From: Phoronis australis
Lineage: Eukaryota; Phoronida; Phoronidae
Direction: 5' to 3'
DNA length: 64,000 nucleotides
Assembly (NCBI GenBank): GCA_002633005.1
Contig: NMRA01000007.1
Location: 1,605,697 to 1,669,696 of the forward strand
Each line of letters begins with the position of its first letter. Positions within the stretch are counted from its first letter, which is position 1. Made by a program: the position numbers and the translations under genes. A model generated the notes under the pieces. It had not been told where the DNA came from. It saw nothing but the letters and a program-made list of their open reading frames with translations, and ran no database searches. Of the stretch, positions 11,601 through 22,830 are shown piece after piece.

Positions 11601-14600
11601 TTCTGCCCGTCCCCATCCCGTTTCTTTCCAATGTTAAAGATATTCTTTCCGTTTCTTTTGAGCCAAAAACTTCATAAAAAGAGTTTGACTCCGAACCAAT
11701 CTACTTTAAACTTATTCTCAAACGATGCTGTTTCAATACATATTCAAATATTTTCAAAATAACAAGTATACGGAATTTTCAAAATAATTTTGGAATTTCT
11801 GGTTATGAACTAACAAAATGACCGCTACAGTAAACATGGAACGAAGTTTACTTGTTGTGAATTGCGGGCAAAACGCTAATATTGTAGGACTTAAATTTGC
11901 GAAATGTTTTAATTTTAATTATGCCTTTCGATGATTGGTATAATCAGTTCCGTCTTCTAAACTGGTGTAACTGGGCTCTTCCTTTGAAGCATAATATTCA
12001 GTTCTCTGAATACTCACCTCGTGAACCGAACATTCGGCAGACAACAGCAGCAACAGCAGCAGGGACCGGCCATCATCTTCATTTGACTCGTGTCTCCAAG
12101 TTTGTCACACGTGACGTCTTCACCACCCATATAGTCTAATATGAGGTTTGTGAACTTGTATTGTATTATTGCATAATACCTGCAGGTAATACAACCAGAT
12201 TTAATGTAACGTGAAGGAATGGTTCGACGTTTTAACGTGCTTGCAACTGAGCAAAAACATTAAGTGAGCGTTATTAATTTCCAAATTTCCAAAGGAAAAT
12301 TTATCAAACCTTTGAGAGAGACTCCAAGGACTTATTTCCTGATGAATGAATTTCGAGCCATTATCGAAGAAAGGCCATGACAAACGATTTTGTTTTTTGA
12401 AAAACGAGATATTCCATTCCCGTAGCCAAGGGGCGTGCGACGTGTACAAAAGCACAACACACGGGCAGCAGCGGTACGCTCAAGGAATCAAACACTGGTA
12501 GTTCAGGTTCGCGTCAGTCAGGGCCAGAACAAAATCGTCCCTAAACCTGACTCAAAAAGTAATTTAGCATCTGGCTTGCTCCTAATTTCTAAGAAATTGA
12601 GAAATTGAAAATACGTTGAGGTATTAAAAGTGCAATTCACAGTGTTGTCTTCAACCGTACTGCAGTACTGATGAAAAAGTTGCTTCCAACTTACACAAAT
12701 GTGTTTGGCCAGTAGGAAATTTCTGGCAATTTAATGTGTGTCTTAGAAATATTGGACATCGGCCTGAAACATTTAATAAATGTCTGTCCGAATGTCATTT
12801 CTTTTTCCATCCCCAAACAAGGAATTAAGGACGTCACCATATAAAAAGGATGTCAAAATTTCAAGTTCACGAATTGTAGTCATGACAACAAGAAATAAGC
12901 CATCATCATGATTAAGCCGCACACGTGGGATGCATAGAGTGATTGGTAAATACGATCATTCCGAAAAAGTGAAACCCCTACGCCACCAATGGCCGACCCG
13001 TCCAAAACTATGGAGTGCCAAGTGACCCTTCACTTCTTTTTTGTCGGTATATTTAACCGCAGTCACGATGATGGGAACTTTGAGACAAATTTGTAGGAGC
13101 TAGTTTCGTGATTCTGATGTTTAGGTTTAAATAGGGAATGAAATGCAATTTCAACGTATTAAACAAAAGCCATTTCTATGAAACAGTGAATCCTGCCTGA
13201 CTCTTATATTTCGACGTCCTTTTTTTCTTAAACCGTGTGCTTTCTCGGCAAGGGTAAGACTCATGAGGCACACACAAGGGGCCCGTTCCATTTCATGAAA
13301 ACTGGCTTAAGACTTAAGACTTAGGACCAAAAATGTGTTAAAGTTAAAACAAAAATTCGGGCTAAGTTAAGACCGAAGACAGAAATTAAGTAAAGACAGT
13401 TTCATGAACACATGAACACAAAGTCGGATTTTGGTCTTAGGTCTTAACTCAGGTGACATAGGTGCAACGAGCATACAAACTACGCTTTCGCCACCTTTTG
13501 TGAATTCACACAACTAAGAGCGGTCCTGCGTGTGTGAAAGACGGTTTCAAGAATAAGCTTACATTTTGGATATAACTGGGATTTCGTTTACTTGAGAATA
13601 CTCTGGCATGGCTGGAAAATATCATTTCATATGTGCCAATAAGACATACTGCATTGTCACTATGAACCGAAAGCAAACGTTACTCAATTTGACATAGTTT
13701 AGGGACCTCAGATTGCTAAAAAAATATTAACAAAATTTATTCCTCAACAGTTTACAGGAGTCCTAAATTTTGGTCATTTAGACTCCAGTAAAACAGAAAA
13801 GGTTTCATGAAACGGGCTCCAGAGTATCCAGAACATCACACTGTACACATTAAAGGAGCATGCCACCCAAAAAACAACCTAATTTGTATCAATTTAGCTC
13901 GAGTAGTTCTACTCCATAACGACACGCACGGTTGCGTTACCTGACACCTGACGGCAGACGGAGGTGTTGAAATTATCCAATGACGTTATCGGTTTCACAC
14001 GCAGTCTGTTCAACAGTTCACAACACGGGTTACTGGTGTCAGCTTATCGCTTGAAGTCGTAGTTTAACACCAACAAATCATCAAACTTCGATGTAAAACC
14101 CTTAAAAATACACCGTTATAAAAACGTGTTGTTTTATTTCGCTCTTATGGATTTATTGGTATTTGGACACACCGTAGCCTACAAACTTCGGCAGGCCAAT
14201 AAGGTCCGTAGCAGGAGTTTGGGGTCTGCTCGGAGATAATTTCGAAGTATTTTCCGTGAGATACAGACAGGAGAACCTAGATCTGTGTTGTTTAGACTTG
14301 TGATTTTTTTAGTTCTAAACACAAAACGCTCGTTATCCTGACCAGTGGCTCGGAGCCCGATCAGACATCACGAACATAAACCGGACAAAGTTCAGTGGAA
14401 ACTAAACTTCCAGTCAAGAAAATACTATACTAGTGAGCCAAAGTAATGTGCACGTGATTATGTTGGTGAATTAGCCACGAAACTGCAAATCTACTTACTC
14501 GTCGGGGGCCGCGAATTCAGGTTCCGCTTTGGTCACAGCACCGTCAGGGCAGAAGTCGTACATTGACAATCATTATTTGAGTAATCATGTGATGTAAATG

Positions 14601-17600
14601 TAAATAAAGATTCCCCTAACACCTGGCCGTGGGATGGAAATCGAGTTGTTTCACAACAGTTTCTGCCAGCAAACACTAAATTAGCATGAGCTCACACGGC
14701 CTACCCGTCAATTAGATTTATTGCACTTCAAAAGCCGGTAACGCAGTGATTTATTCATTGCTGGCTTCTCAAATCATTTGCACTCACGAACACTGCAAAG
14801 GCATTACAAATTGCATCTAATGAGACAGACTTTGTTTCAGTTTTATAAAAGTATTGGTTAGGGTGAGAATAATTCATTTTGAAACAGAACGCTCAGTAAT
14901 CATAAACGCCAACATGGCAACTCGCAATCCCGACTTTGGACGAGCTCTGAGAGCTCATCAGTCCCGACTTCGCAGGTGGATCGTTAAGTTTTACAGGCTA
15001 TCAATTTGAACAGGAATACAGTGATCAAGAAATACTAGAGAGGCGCCGTGAACAAGCTCAGACAACGGAACGTATGCAGTTATTTGGTAAGCCGACCGGC
15101 ATTCCTCAGGCACTGTCGACGTATGCAGGCCACAGACACGGAGATGTTTCACGGCCTCATACTTGCTATTTACAGCATACATTTCATTCTTCACTGCCAT
15201 GACCCACTTCCTAAGCACTCTCGAGGAAGTAAAAAAAACGATATACCCGCTTTCCTCGCAGCTGCTTAGTTCGGACAAGCGGGAACGATGCACCGCAACA
15301 TAGTGGCATTCACTCTGCATATGAACCACTGACGTCGCTGGCGTCGTTTCTCACCTTCCTAACAGGTTAACGCGACACCTCTTGGCAAGGTAAGGTCGAC
15401 CGTATGCGAGGCGATGTGGATATAGACCGATTAAGGCGGCAAAAAAGACTAATTAAATCGGGTGGCATTCTCCTTTAAGAGACATGCGTATGTCAAATGT
15501 ATTTACTCTTTCAATTTCTTGGAAATTAAGGGCTAAACCAACACGTACATTTAATTTTTGAGTACTTAAATTTTCATTCTGAAGGATCTGTGACTGCGTG
15601 ACGTGAACGACGGATGACCTGAATAGTGGTCAATTGCCAACGACACAGGCGGGGTGAGAGCAAGGCTGAAGGTTCTCTTATCACAACTTTGCCGTGTTGC
15701 AAAAGCTGACTACGGATTTTGGAAACGAAATAATTTCAGTGTGGGACGGTTAGATCAAGTAAAAGCTCATTGCCATTGCACTGAAATGCTTTTGTTCGTA
15801 AACAACGGATCTTAATTGGCAATAATAAGATATGGTCGAAAGTACTTGCATGGAACCGACGAAATCACAGGTCGTTGCACCTCTAGGAATTAGAACAGCC
15901 AGCAACGATAGTATGGCGAATACCTGGAGAAGAAAACAAACATCTAATGAAAACATGAAACAGATAATTTCATTAAAGTCGTACTACTTCCTCAAACAAC
16001 CGATACGTGGCAGAATACTATAACAGTTGTTAACTCAGAGCACCGTTATGGATTCAAATCACGCTACAACAATTACTATTTCCATAAGCAACCGACCCTG
16101 AGCATGGATGCACCGATGAATGTATCAATTAGGAGTTTTTTGGGGGAATTTAGCATACGTCTACCTCCACTTGTTCATTAACAATTCATGTCTGGGGGAA
16201 CTTTCTAATCGCTCTCGTGTACGCACCTTTTGAGAAAACTATTATAGCTCGCGAGTTTTGCCAAAATGCTTTTATGACCAAATTTTTTTCTCAAATTCAA
16301 CCAAAAATGAATCGAAGTAAGTTTTGACTGGAAAACCACTAGATTGGTTTGAAGAATGTACGTACTGGATAAGTCGACACCATACACAAGGTCAAAGCTT
16401 TCCTCGACGAGCTTTGCCGAGCTTTCACGGTGTAGATAAGAGTATCCAGCGAGACGACCAGGCACAGAATGACGGACAATGAGCAGATGACAAACAGCGC
16501 AACATCTCCCCCTTTCCACACTGAAATAAATTGAGTATTTTGAAAACTCTGCTGCACACACCTTATTATGAGCATAAAATTACGAAACATCATTGTGTTC
16601 CTTTTGAAAACTTGTCCGTTTCACTTGTTTTGTGTTGGAATACACTAGTGGATAATGAAGTCGTCGACAAAAATGCTCGCGTGAATCAGGAAGTCATTGA
16701 TAGAATTCAGATAACCGTCGAATGACGTCACTAAGGTATGAACTCACTTAGCTATAGACATAGGTGGATTTAGGGGGGCCCCATCCGCCCCCTTGGCTGC
16801 GGCAAAAAAAAATAAAACAGCAAGAATGTAGGGAAAAGTTGAGTTTATTAATTAACCCCGGTAATTAAAATCATACGGATGAAACAAGATTTGAATGTGT
16901 CCAGTTTTAGTGTTGNACAGCGCATTCGTAACTGAACTGTGGCTAAATATAGAGAATCACTCAGAAACTCGTAATTCTTTCTATGTCAAACCTTAACTTA
17001 AGACGATTTTCAAAGCAATCCCGTCATTATTGCCAACATGAAAAACGGATCTGGTCTTTTGGGCATTTGAAGACTATTTTAAATACAACAAATTTGTTAA
17101 GAACCGATTGCACAAAATATAAAACGTGTAATAAGTATTACAAAAACAAGTAGGTTTCGCGCGCAAACGCTGTACAGACCATAAACAAGTAGGTCTCTTA
17201 GTACAATATTAGTAGATAAATCGTGGTGGTGTAGTGGAAAAGCGCGCGCGCTCTATCCGCCCGGTCGTGAGTCCGAGTCTGTGGTACCTCCAGTTTTTCC
17301 TGTTGGACACGTTATCCGTGTTTTTGTTTTTTTGCCTTTTTTTCTTGGATAATACTTCAGGAATCAAGGAAAATGCTTGATTTTTAGAGGAAAAAACAGA
17401 AAAATTTTCTGGGCGGGAGGGGAGCAAACCCCCATTTCGACCTCCCCCCATTCGGTGCTATGCGCATCTACAATCGTGGTTTACACACATCCGGACAAAA
17501 AGTTGGGCCCCCTTGTGATATCCTAGATCCGCCACGGATTAAATAACATGGATATAAGTTTTTCGCGCTCATGTTCAAGAGTTCAACATTACCGTGACTA

Positions 17601-20600
17601 TTATACAGTGCTCAGTGCTCGCCAACACCACAGCAGTAGATTCAGACGCTGCACTAATCTACTTGGTAGGACAAAAATCCAGCCTCATTCCCAAGCCTCA
17701 AGATAGCTCTGATCGGTTTAGCCATTTAAGGCTTGGTTATGGGAAATGCCTTCTATGCAATTATTGGCCACTGCCTTGACGTGATTAAAACAAAGGCAGA
17801 CTTTAATTATTTTCACAGGCATTATTGCTGCCATTCACGAATTAGTTATTGTTTGAAATAAAGGTTGTTGCCGTAGTAATTTTCAACTCTTCTTTGCTAA
17901 TTATCATAGAAATTAATCAGTTTTGGAATCAAAAAACATCATTTATGCAATAATTTAGTATACCGTTAGTGTTCATTTTTATTTCACATTCTGACACATT
18001 ACATTTTCCATAACCAAGCCTCAAATTGCTAAAGCGATGAGCACCATCTTGAGGCTTGGGGACGAGGCTGACAAAAATCCAACTTGTTCCATCATGGACT
18101 TCGGGACACGTGAGCATTTCAGCGACGATTGCGTAATCAACACGTGTCATTAAAAGTGAGTTAATTGCATGCGTTTTCTAAGGGGCACGATAGCGTTCCA
18201 CGATAAAATACGAGGACGTTTTCTCTCTACAGGGGATTTGCAGCAATATTTCAACGCTTATTAGCCTCCCGCCATTAAGTAAAAAATTTATCTTATTGGC
18301 ATTACGTCACCTGTCCCTTCACATACCTTGCTCATTTATGAACAAGTACATGACAAAGTTACGTCATGATCTCTGTTCTACAAAGAGAGCTGCCTGGTCA
18401 AGAAAGCCATTCAAATGTCCGGAGAGAAGGTGTTTGCCGCAAAAATATTTGTTTGTATGACGTTGTAGTTAACATCAAACGGTCTGACCTCATTACTTGA
18501 TCTATTTTCTAGTTTTACATTTAACTGTTGTAATAGCCATACTTCTTATTTCATTAAATCAGTTTACGTGCACTAAGATTTTCCTTTTTCTTATTTTACT
18601 TTATAGTTTCCTTGTTCACGTTTTTTCATGTCGTTTCTGTATGACTTCCTGTTCGTTTTACTTCTATTTTTCATCGAGATCACGAGATCTTACTAAAAAA
18701 ATCTCTGTGGATATATAGTGAATCCTATACGAGTCTTAGGTTTGTGACATGGACAAAACCGCTTGAAAATTTCGTCAAAATTCCTCGGCAGGCCTCGGAA
18801 TTTTGACGAAATTTCCAAGAGGTTTTGCCCATGTCATAAACCTATGACGAATATAAGATTCTCTATATTATGCATTATTGTTTATGTGAAGATAGCAAGT
18901 AACACTTTGAAAATGGCGAAAATGTCTAGTTTAGTTTCAGTTGAACAGGGTTATTTGCCAATGATGCAGTGCGGCGAAGTATTTTTTACGAAACCGAATC
19001 CCAATGTCGAGTAATCTCGCGCGTACTATTAGTTCCCGTGTATACTCAAGACTGGGCTGCCGCCTGGAATTTTTAGTGCACGCGTACTAAGAAATGTTAA
19101 TAAATGAGACCTCAATATCAGAACAACTTGCAATAGTCACTCGTAGATACTTGAAATGTCAGATTATATAGCCCTCAATCGACTAGAGCATACCTCTCAA
19201 TACGAAAACAAACACAACTCGCTGATAACTCACTGGTTGACGTGTCTCGACAATCAAGTTTTCATAAGCATATCAAAAATAAACGCAGACTTATTGACTT
19301 TTTAATAATGTGAAGGTAGAGATTTTTGAGAGTATCTCACTAAACTAAAAAGTGTGACATGTTGCAAAATATTTATGAACGCTGGCTTTTTCGTGATTAA
19401 TAGGCATCTTGCCGGTAAGTACTCAACTTCAGGAGTGTTTGAATGAACAATTTAGCGGAATAGAAGTACGTTGTGGAACATCTGGTTTATACAGTTGAAT
19501 ATGTCCAAAATATAAAATTAATTTTATTGTGAAAAGGTATTATTTTCTGTAAGTAGAACGCCTGCTGAATTTAACTGTGCGCCATGAATTGGGTCACGTG
19601 ACCACATCTTTATGATAAAATTTAGCTAAAAGAAATGTATCATAGCAATACAACAGCATTAATAACATGACCAAATTTGGTTTGAAACAAAAAGTTCAAA
19701 TTTCAAAAAAGCTGTTACGCAATTTTTGAGTTTTTTTTTCTTAAAATCAAGTCACTTTTGTTGGGTCCTGACGCAAAAGTGGAATATTTTGAAAACAAAT
19801 TGGAGAAAAAAACCTAACACATAATTATTAACTTTTATCGAGGTCAATAACTTGATTTTCTGACCTCAAAAATGAGAGATAATGACCGAGATGTAGTTAT
19901 TCTCCTGGATTTGGAAATAAATGAGTAAAAATAACAGAACATTGATTTGCTTTAGTTTACAATACACGCAGTCACACAAACGCGCGCGCACACACACACA
20001 GGCACACACACACGCACAAATTGAATTTTTTCGTTTCAACTCAAAACATCAATGAAAAGGTACAGCAATGAGGGGAGCAATACAAATAACCAGTCACTCA
20101 AAGTATCAGAGCCTTACTTGTTAGGTATATGTTTTGTTTCCACAAGCTGACGTTTCAATTTAAAACAAGACGTTTGGATGTGTGTGCTAATTGTAAGTAT
20201 GACCTCGATTGTCACTAAAGCGCTTATCTATTTTCTGATATTTCTATACCCATAACTGAATATGTTCTGCTTTTCAATATAGAATACGACAGTTCATAAG
20301 ACATCGACAGTTTGTGTATTTCACATGTGAATTTCAAACAATATCTTCGCATATCTTAATGATGTAGGTACTGAAAGTAATCCGTATAGTATATCAATCG
20401 CTTATCAGTACTCAATAAGCACGTATCAACTTGGTCTTTTTATCTTCAATTCAATTCCTAGTTGTCACCTCAATTTTGTTTTATTAGTAGTCAACTTTGT
20501 CCACTCAGCTATAGCTCATAGCTAGATGTATACAGTGTTGTGTCTAAAGTTTAATATCAAAAGTGCAAATCTCACCTAAAACATGTCCAAGTAGATGTGA

Positions 20601-20726
20601 TGACGAAGGAATCCCAAATTCGCATTTTCTGGGAATACTTGAGGAATTGTCCGAAACATTTGTCCTGTTAACGAGTATGTCCCATGACGATGCGCTGGTG
20701 GGTACTTCACTATAACCGTATTCCAT
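8467..20726 (-). CDS. SLC51A: Organic solute transporter subunit alpha (OST-alpha)-like, 7 exons
   Basis: Seven exons (20726-20576, 16520-16366, 15923-15850, 12179-12018, 11117-11006, 9476-9224, 8651-8467) join in phase to 363 codons plus TAA; family members are about 340 residues. OST-alpha is a seven-helix plasma-membrane protein that, with OST-beta in vertebrates, exports bile acids and steroid conjugates. Family marks visible: an extracellular N-terminus with three N-glycosylation sequons (NRT, NVS, NSS, residues 20-29), an IPRG motif after a hydrophobic helix (114-117), YMGGE (143-147), a run of seven cysteines followed by LP (167-175), a GRIPCAAPFSPAGR loop, and a final helix followed by an acidic Ser/Asp-rich tail. 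The intron after exon 3 appears to be GC-AG. The large first intron (about 4 kb) and third intron (about 3.7 kb) hold repeats. Family assignment is strong; the substrate is inferred from the family. Confidence 0.92.
8715..8790. repeat. 27-bp tandem repeat, about 3 copies
   Basis: The unit TTTCCTTTAAGCATAATGTT plus seven bases is repeated nearly perfectly inside the last intron of the SLC51A-like gene. Confidence 0.9.
9003..9052. repeat. Short direct duplication (21 bp, spaced 29 bp)
   Basis: CAGTTGAAAAGTTTTTAGAC followed by G occurs at 9,003 and 9,032, identical in both places, in the last intron of the SLC51A-like gene. Confidence 0.85.
9224..9476 (-). CDS. SLC51A: SLC51A-like exon 6
   Basis: Acceptor TGTATTTTTAG, donor ATAG|GTTAGT. 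Encodes two hydrophobic segments and the loop GRIPCAAPFSPAGRAI. The conserved Ile-Pro-Cys and Pro-Phe/Leu-Ser residues are present. Confidence 0.9.
9480..11005. other. SLC51A-like intron 5, no recognised element
   Basis: About 1.5 kb of AT-rich intron. A plus-strand open frame (10,248-10,535) and a minus-strand 40-codon frame (10,188-10,066) lack splice or family support. Confidence 0.5.
11006..11117 (-). CDS. SLC51A: SLC51A-like exon 5
   Basis: Acceptor TTTGATTTCAG, donor GGCGGG|GTAAGT. Encodes a basic RRN start and a membrane helix (LVHAIVLIMAILLW) with the family-like KLSILQSPLV lead-in. Confidence 0.9.
12018..12179 (-). CDS. SLC51A: SLC51A-like exon 4
   Basis: Acceptor ATTACCTGCAG, donor CGAG|GTGAGT. 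Encodes YKFTNLILDYMGGED, then a linker and PCCCCCCCLP, the cysteine run characteristic of OST-alpha proteins. Confidence 0.9.
13278..13820. mobile_element. Non-autonomous transposon with GGGGCCCGTTTCATGAAA-type ends
   Basis: Left end GGGGCCCGTTCCATTTCATG and right end GGTTTCATGAAACGGGCTCC are inverted repeats (left carries a small insertion), 543 bp apart. The interior has repeated GGTCTTAGGTCTTAA/TTAAGACTTAAGACTTAGGA pieces and no coding frame. It lies in the third large intron of the SLC51A-like gene. Class not assigned. Confidence 0.65.
13821..15849. other. SLC51A-like intron 3, rest
   Basis: No repeat or exon assigned. A 22-codon minus-strand frame near 14.5 kb ends in EFAAPDE and a stop and coincides with a GTAAGT donor, but it has no partner exon. 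The 14,991-15,329 minus frame shows no family resemblance. Confidence 0.4.
15850..15923 (-). CDS. SLC51A: SLC51A-like exon 3
   Basis: Acceptor TTCTTCTCCAG. Encodes helix 2 and the IPRGATTCDF segment. A GT donor four bases further in would break the frame with exon 4; the GCAAGT donor at 15849-15844 keeps it and gives GSM joined to YYAIIQYKF, which fits the family. Confidence 0.85.
16366..16520 (-). CDS. SLC51A: SLC51A-like exon 2
   Basis: Acceptor TTTATTTCAG, donor CCA|GTACGT. Encodes the first membrane helix (DVALFVICSLSVILCLVV) and the cytosolic link that ends in STYP, the family's conserved Tyr-Pro before helix 2. Confidence 0.9.
16759..17537. mobile_element. hAT-like MITE, long copy with inserted tRNA-like unit
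   Basis: Left TAGGTGGATTTAGGGGGG and right CCTAGATCCGCCAC are the same termini as the other copies, here about 780 bp apart. A tRNA-like promoter sits inside at 17.23-17.28 kb, suggesting a nested insertion. One base at 16,916 is N. Confidence 0.5.
17221..17290 (+). mobile_element. tRNA-derived SINE head
   Basis: TGGTGTAGTGG at 17,227-17,237 fits the pol III A box exactly; AGTCCGAGTCT at 17,270-17,280 is a near B box, 43 bases further, the spacing found in tRNAs. Acceptor-stem pairing is poor, so this is a SINE head or tRNA relic, not a functional tRNA. Confidence 0.55.
17665..18095. mobile_element. Inverted-repeat element with CAAGCCTC arms
   Basis: Arm one (about 17,668-17,757) and arm two (about 18,003-18,090) are reverse complements: both carry GACAAAAATCCA(A/G)C, CCAAGCCTCAAGAT and TAAGGCTTGGTTATGG-type blocks. 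Each arm is itself a hairpin. The loop is about 245 bp of AT-rich sequence. It lies in intron 1 of the SLC51A-like gene. Confidence 0.7.
18720..18862. mobile_element. Palindromic MITE family A, copy 1
   Basis: Nearly the whole element folds back: AAATTTCGTCAAAATTCC pairs with GGAATTTTGACGAAATTTCC, and GACATGG(A/G)CAAAACC pairs with GGTTTTGCCCATGTC, out to GAATCCTATACGAGTC. A second member lies at 21.94 kb, so this is a dispersed family. No coding capacity. Confidence 0.8.
19500..19960. repeat. Dispersed repeat family B, copy 1
   Basis: Weak but collinear similarity to 40.70-41.09 kb and 48.93-49.15 kb: a CTG(A/T)AAGTAG block, GAATTT(T/A)(G/A)ACT, a TCACNTGANCA-like block and AATAACATGACCA. 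Strongly diverged; no reading frame. Confidence 0.5.
19980..20019. repeat. CA/CG-rich microsatellite
   Basis: Imperfect (CA)n with an embedded CGCGCGCG run, in intron 1 of the SLC51A-like gene. Confidence 0.85.
20576..20726 (-). CDS. SLC51A: SLC51A-like exon 1
   Basis: Encodes residues 1-50 and the first base of codon 51. The ATG at 20726 is the first methionine in frame; the exon ends at a perfect donor, TTTAG|GTGAGA. It contains the sequon cluster and a CEFGIPSSSHLL segment typical of the region before helix 1. Confidence 0.85.
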
Positions 20727-21250
20727 AACGCAGGTTGTCTATTTCAGAAATCGTCTGCTGAGCGCCGAAAGTCCCGCGTAAAGCCCTCGCTGCGTTGCCG
20801 CGGGTGAGAATTGTGGTGCTGGAAACGGCAATGTTAAAAATTCTAACCAAACAGCATGGCGGCTTAAAATTCGACGATGATTGGTAATACAGACCAGGAA
20901 TTAACCCACGTACACACGCACGTACTGGTAAGATCAACGCACAGATAACGAGTTTAAAGCCTATTGTCTGGGATACAATATTTGATTAGCTTTTACACAT
21001 ACTCCAGTTTGATCTCAAACGCAATGAAATTATTTTACGACGGTCAATAAACATCGATTGACCACAAGACACACCTCGATTTGTAGCTAATATGCTTTCG
21101 GACAAGAAACGTCGTGTGGAGGCCTATATTAAAGAGTTTGTAACGGAGTTTTTATCATGTGACAAAATAAACATAATATATTTGTCTATCATCACGATGA
21201 GCAAAGCTTAAAACTACCAGACCGCAGATATCTGGGCCCGCGATCTTATC
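20727..21250. other. 5' flank of the SLC51A-like gene
   Basis: About 500 bp upstream of the start codon (minus strand). No TATA element or CpG-rich block is convincing. Any untranslated exon would lie here. Confidence 0.4.
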
Positions 21251-21254
21251 AATG

Positions 21255-21485
21255 TATTCGATATCGAACTCGAAATTATTTTTGACATTTTCCATCCTGC
21301 TTCAATATGAACTCAAGATTAGTGTATATTATTCTGTGCTAGAGTACGTTATGGTTTACCCAGATTATTGTTTAGTCCAAGTTCGCACTTATTGGCCCCA
21401 AGGATTTGTGCTACAAACTCGAGTAAAACTCGCGATTTCGTGTAAAAATGTCCAAAATAATTTCGAGATCGATTTCGAGTACAAA
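21255..21485. mobile_element. Inverted-repeat element, arms about 35 bp
   Basis: TCGAACTCGAAATTATTTTT followed by GACATTTT (from about 21,262) pairs with AAAATGTCCAAAATAATTTC followed by GAGATCGA (from about 21,446). The roughly 150-bp loop shows no coding support. Confidence 0.6.
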
Positions 21486-21935
21486 GATTACAGCCTGGGC
21501 CCAGAAGTGGAAGAAAGAAATATAAAATTTACTAAAACCTGGGAATTTTAGCACTGTAGCCACTACGAAAAAAACAAGCAATTTATAGATGGTAATTAAT
21601 AAAATGTAAGAGAACAATTAATTACACCCCAGCAAACCCCTGATCGAGAACAGTGGACAACGATAATCACCGAAGTTTAACTCTGATAACTTTGATGTCG
21701 TTTTGGTAACTTGTGGTTAATTTCGGCATTAGACCAATAAAGAAAACATGAAGTTATGAAAACATAATGCAACACGGGTTCTCCAAACTCATATATCAAA
21801 ATTTCTGAATTTTGGACACTTTTCCGCAAAAAGGATCGTGAAGACAATGATGAACACACGAACCTTTGTGATCGTGAACGCACTGTGGTGTGGATAATGA
21901 CGGCGAGCTTATTGTATGTTTTAAGACGTAAAAAT

Positions 21936-22057
21936 AGAGAATCCTACACTCGTGTCAGGTTTATGGCATGAGGAAAACCCTCTTGGAAATTTCGTTAAAT
22001 TTCCAAGAGGTTTTGCTCATGTCATAAATCTGAGACGAGTGTAGGATTTGCTTTCTC
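21936..22057. mobile_element. Palindromic MITE family A, copy 2
   Basis: GAATCCTACACTCGTGTCAG at the left mirrors CTGAGACGAGTGTAGGATT at the right; CTTGGAAATTTCGTTAAATT and AATTTCCAAGAGGTTTTGC complete the fold. It is shorter than copy 1 in the centre but shares the outer arms, AAATTTCGT core and GAGGTTTTGC block. Confidence 0.85.
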
Positions 22058-22659
22058 AAACGAACCGTAAAAACGATCTTTTTGCCAAAAAACTCGACGT
22101 GTCTAAAACTTTCAACCACATGACGCTACTTTTGTAAAAACACGCTTGCGCAATGTAAAATAATTCAGTTGCTTTTTGTTAATAGTTTTATTTTAAGATT
22201 AACAATTGTAAATTGCATTCAGCTTTCGTAGCACATATTCAAGTTAGAATCTAATCGAATAGTCTTTGAAGTTGTAATATTAAAACTTGAAAAATGTTTA
22301 TAAATAACAGTCAGCAAGGCTTCACCGCGCGTGAGCACAGGATTGGCCTTAGACAGCACATCAAGTCGCGTTTCTTGAGTTGGGGCTCGTCTCCGTTTGA
22401 ATGAAAGTGGATATGGAATTCGCCGCCGAAGATGGGTCCGTTTAAGAAGTTGTTTGCATGTCCTTCCGAGTGGGAGTACGTACAGTTGCGGCACCCAATT
22501 TGACAATCACAGCCTTGTCACCTTCTCGGAATTCCGGCGTTGTTTGGTTGACGCGCGTTTGGTTGTTTTAGTGTTTTGCACACGATAGAATGTAAGGCGT
22601 ATAGATTTCTGCTTTGCACTTCTTTGTGATTTGCCCATGTAACATAAAAAAATTACGTA

Positions 22660-22830
22660 CTCGGTGTTATACCACAATATTAGCGTCAAATGGCAATTGC
22701 AACCGTGTAATAACCCATAAAGTTATCTCACTAGTGAGATAACGATATGGCAGGAAACCGAGGACGGAGTCGAACCCGGGACCATGGACTTGCTGGTCGC
22801 CGACTTTACCACTACACCATGCAGCGACTG
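22660..22830 (-). mobile_element. tRNA-derived SINE
   Basis: On the minus strand TGGTGTAGTGG (22,819-22,809) and GGTTCGACTCC (22,776-22,766) are exact A and B boxes, 43 bases apart. The 3' part holds a perfect 22-bp palindrome at 22,722-22,743. The tRNA stems do not close well, so this is a SINE, not a tRNA gene. Confidence 0.75.

Noticed and set aside
14495-14563. Minus-strand small frame ending EFAAPDE next to a GTAAGT donor
   Set aside because: Tested as the missing OST-alpha exon; the sequence does not fit and the exon at 12,018-12,179 completes the protein.
14991-15329. Minus-strand 112-codon frame
   Set aside because: No hydrophobic helices or OST-alpha motifs, no consensus acceptor and donor pair in phase.
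17221-17290. Functional tRNA gene
   Set aside because: A and B boxes are present but the acceptor and T stems do not pair.
22766-22819. Functional tRNA gene (minus strand)
   Set aside because: Exact promoter boxes, but stems are imperfect and a SINE-like tail follows.
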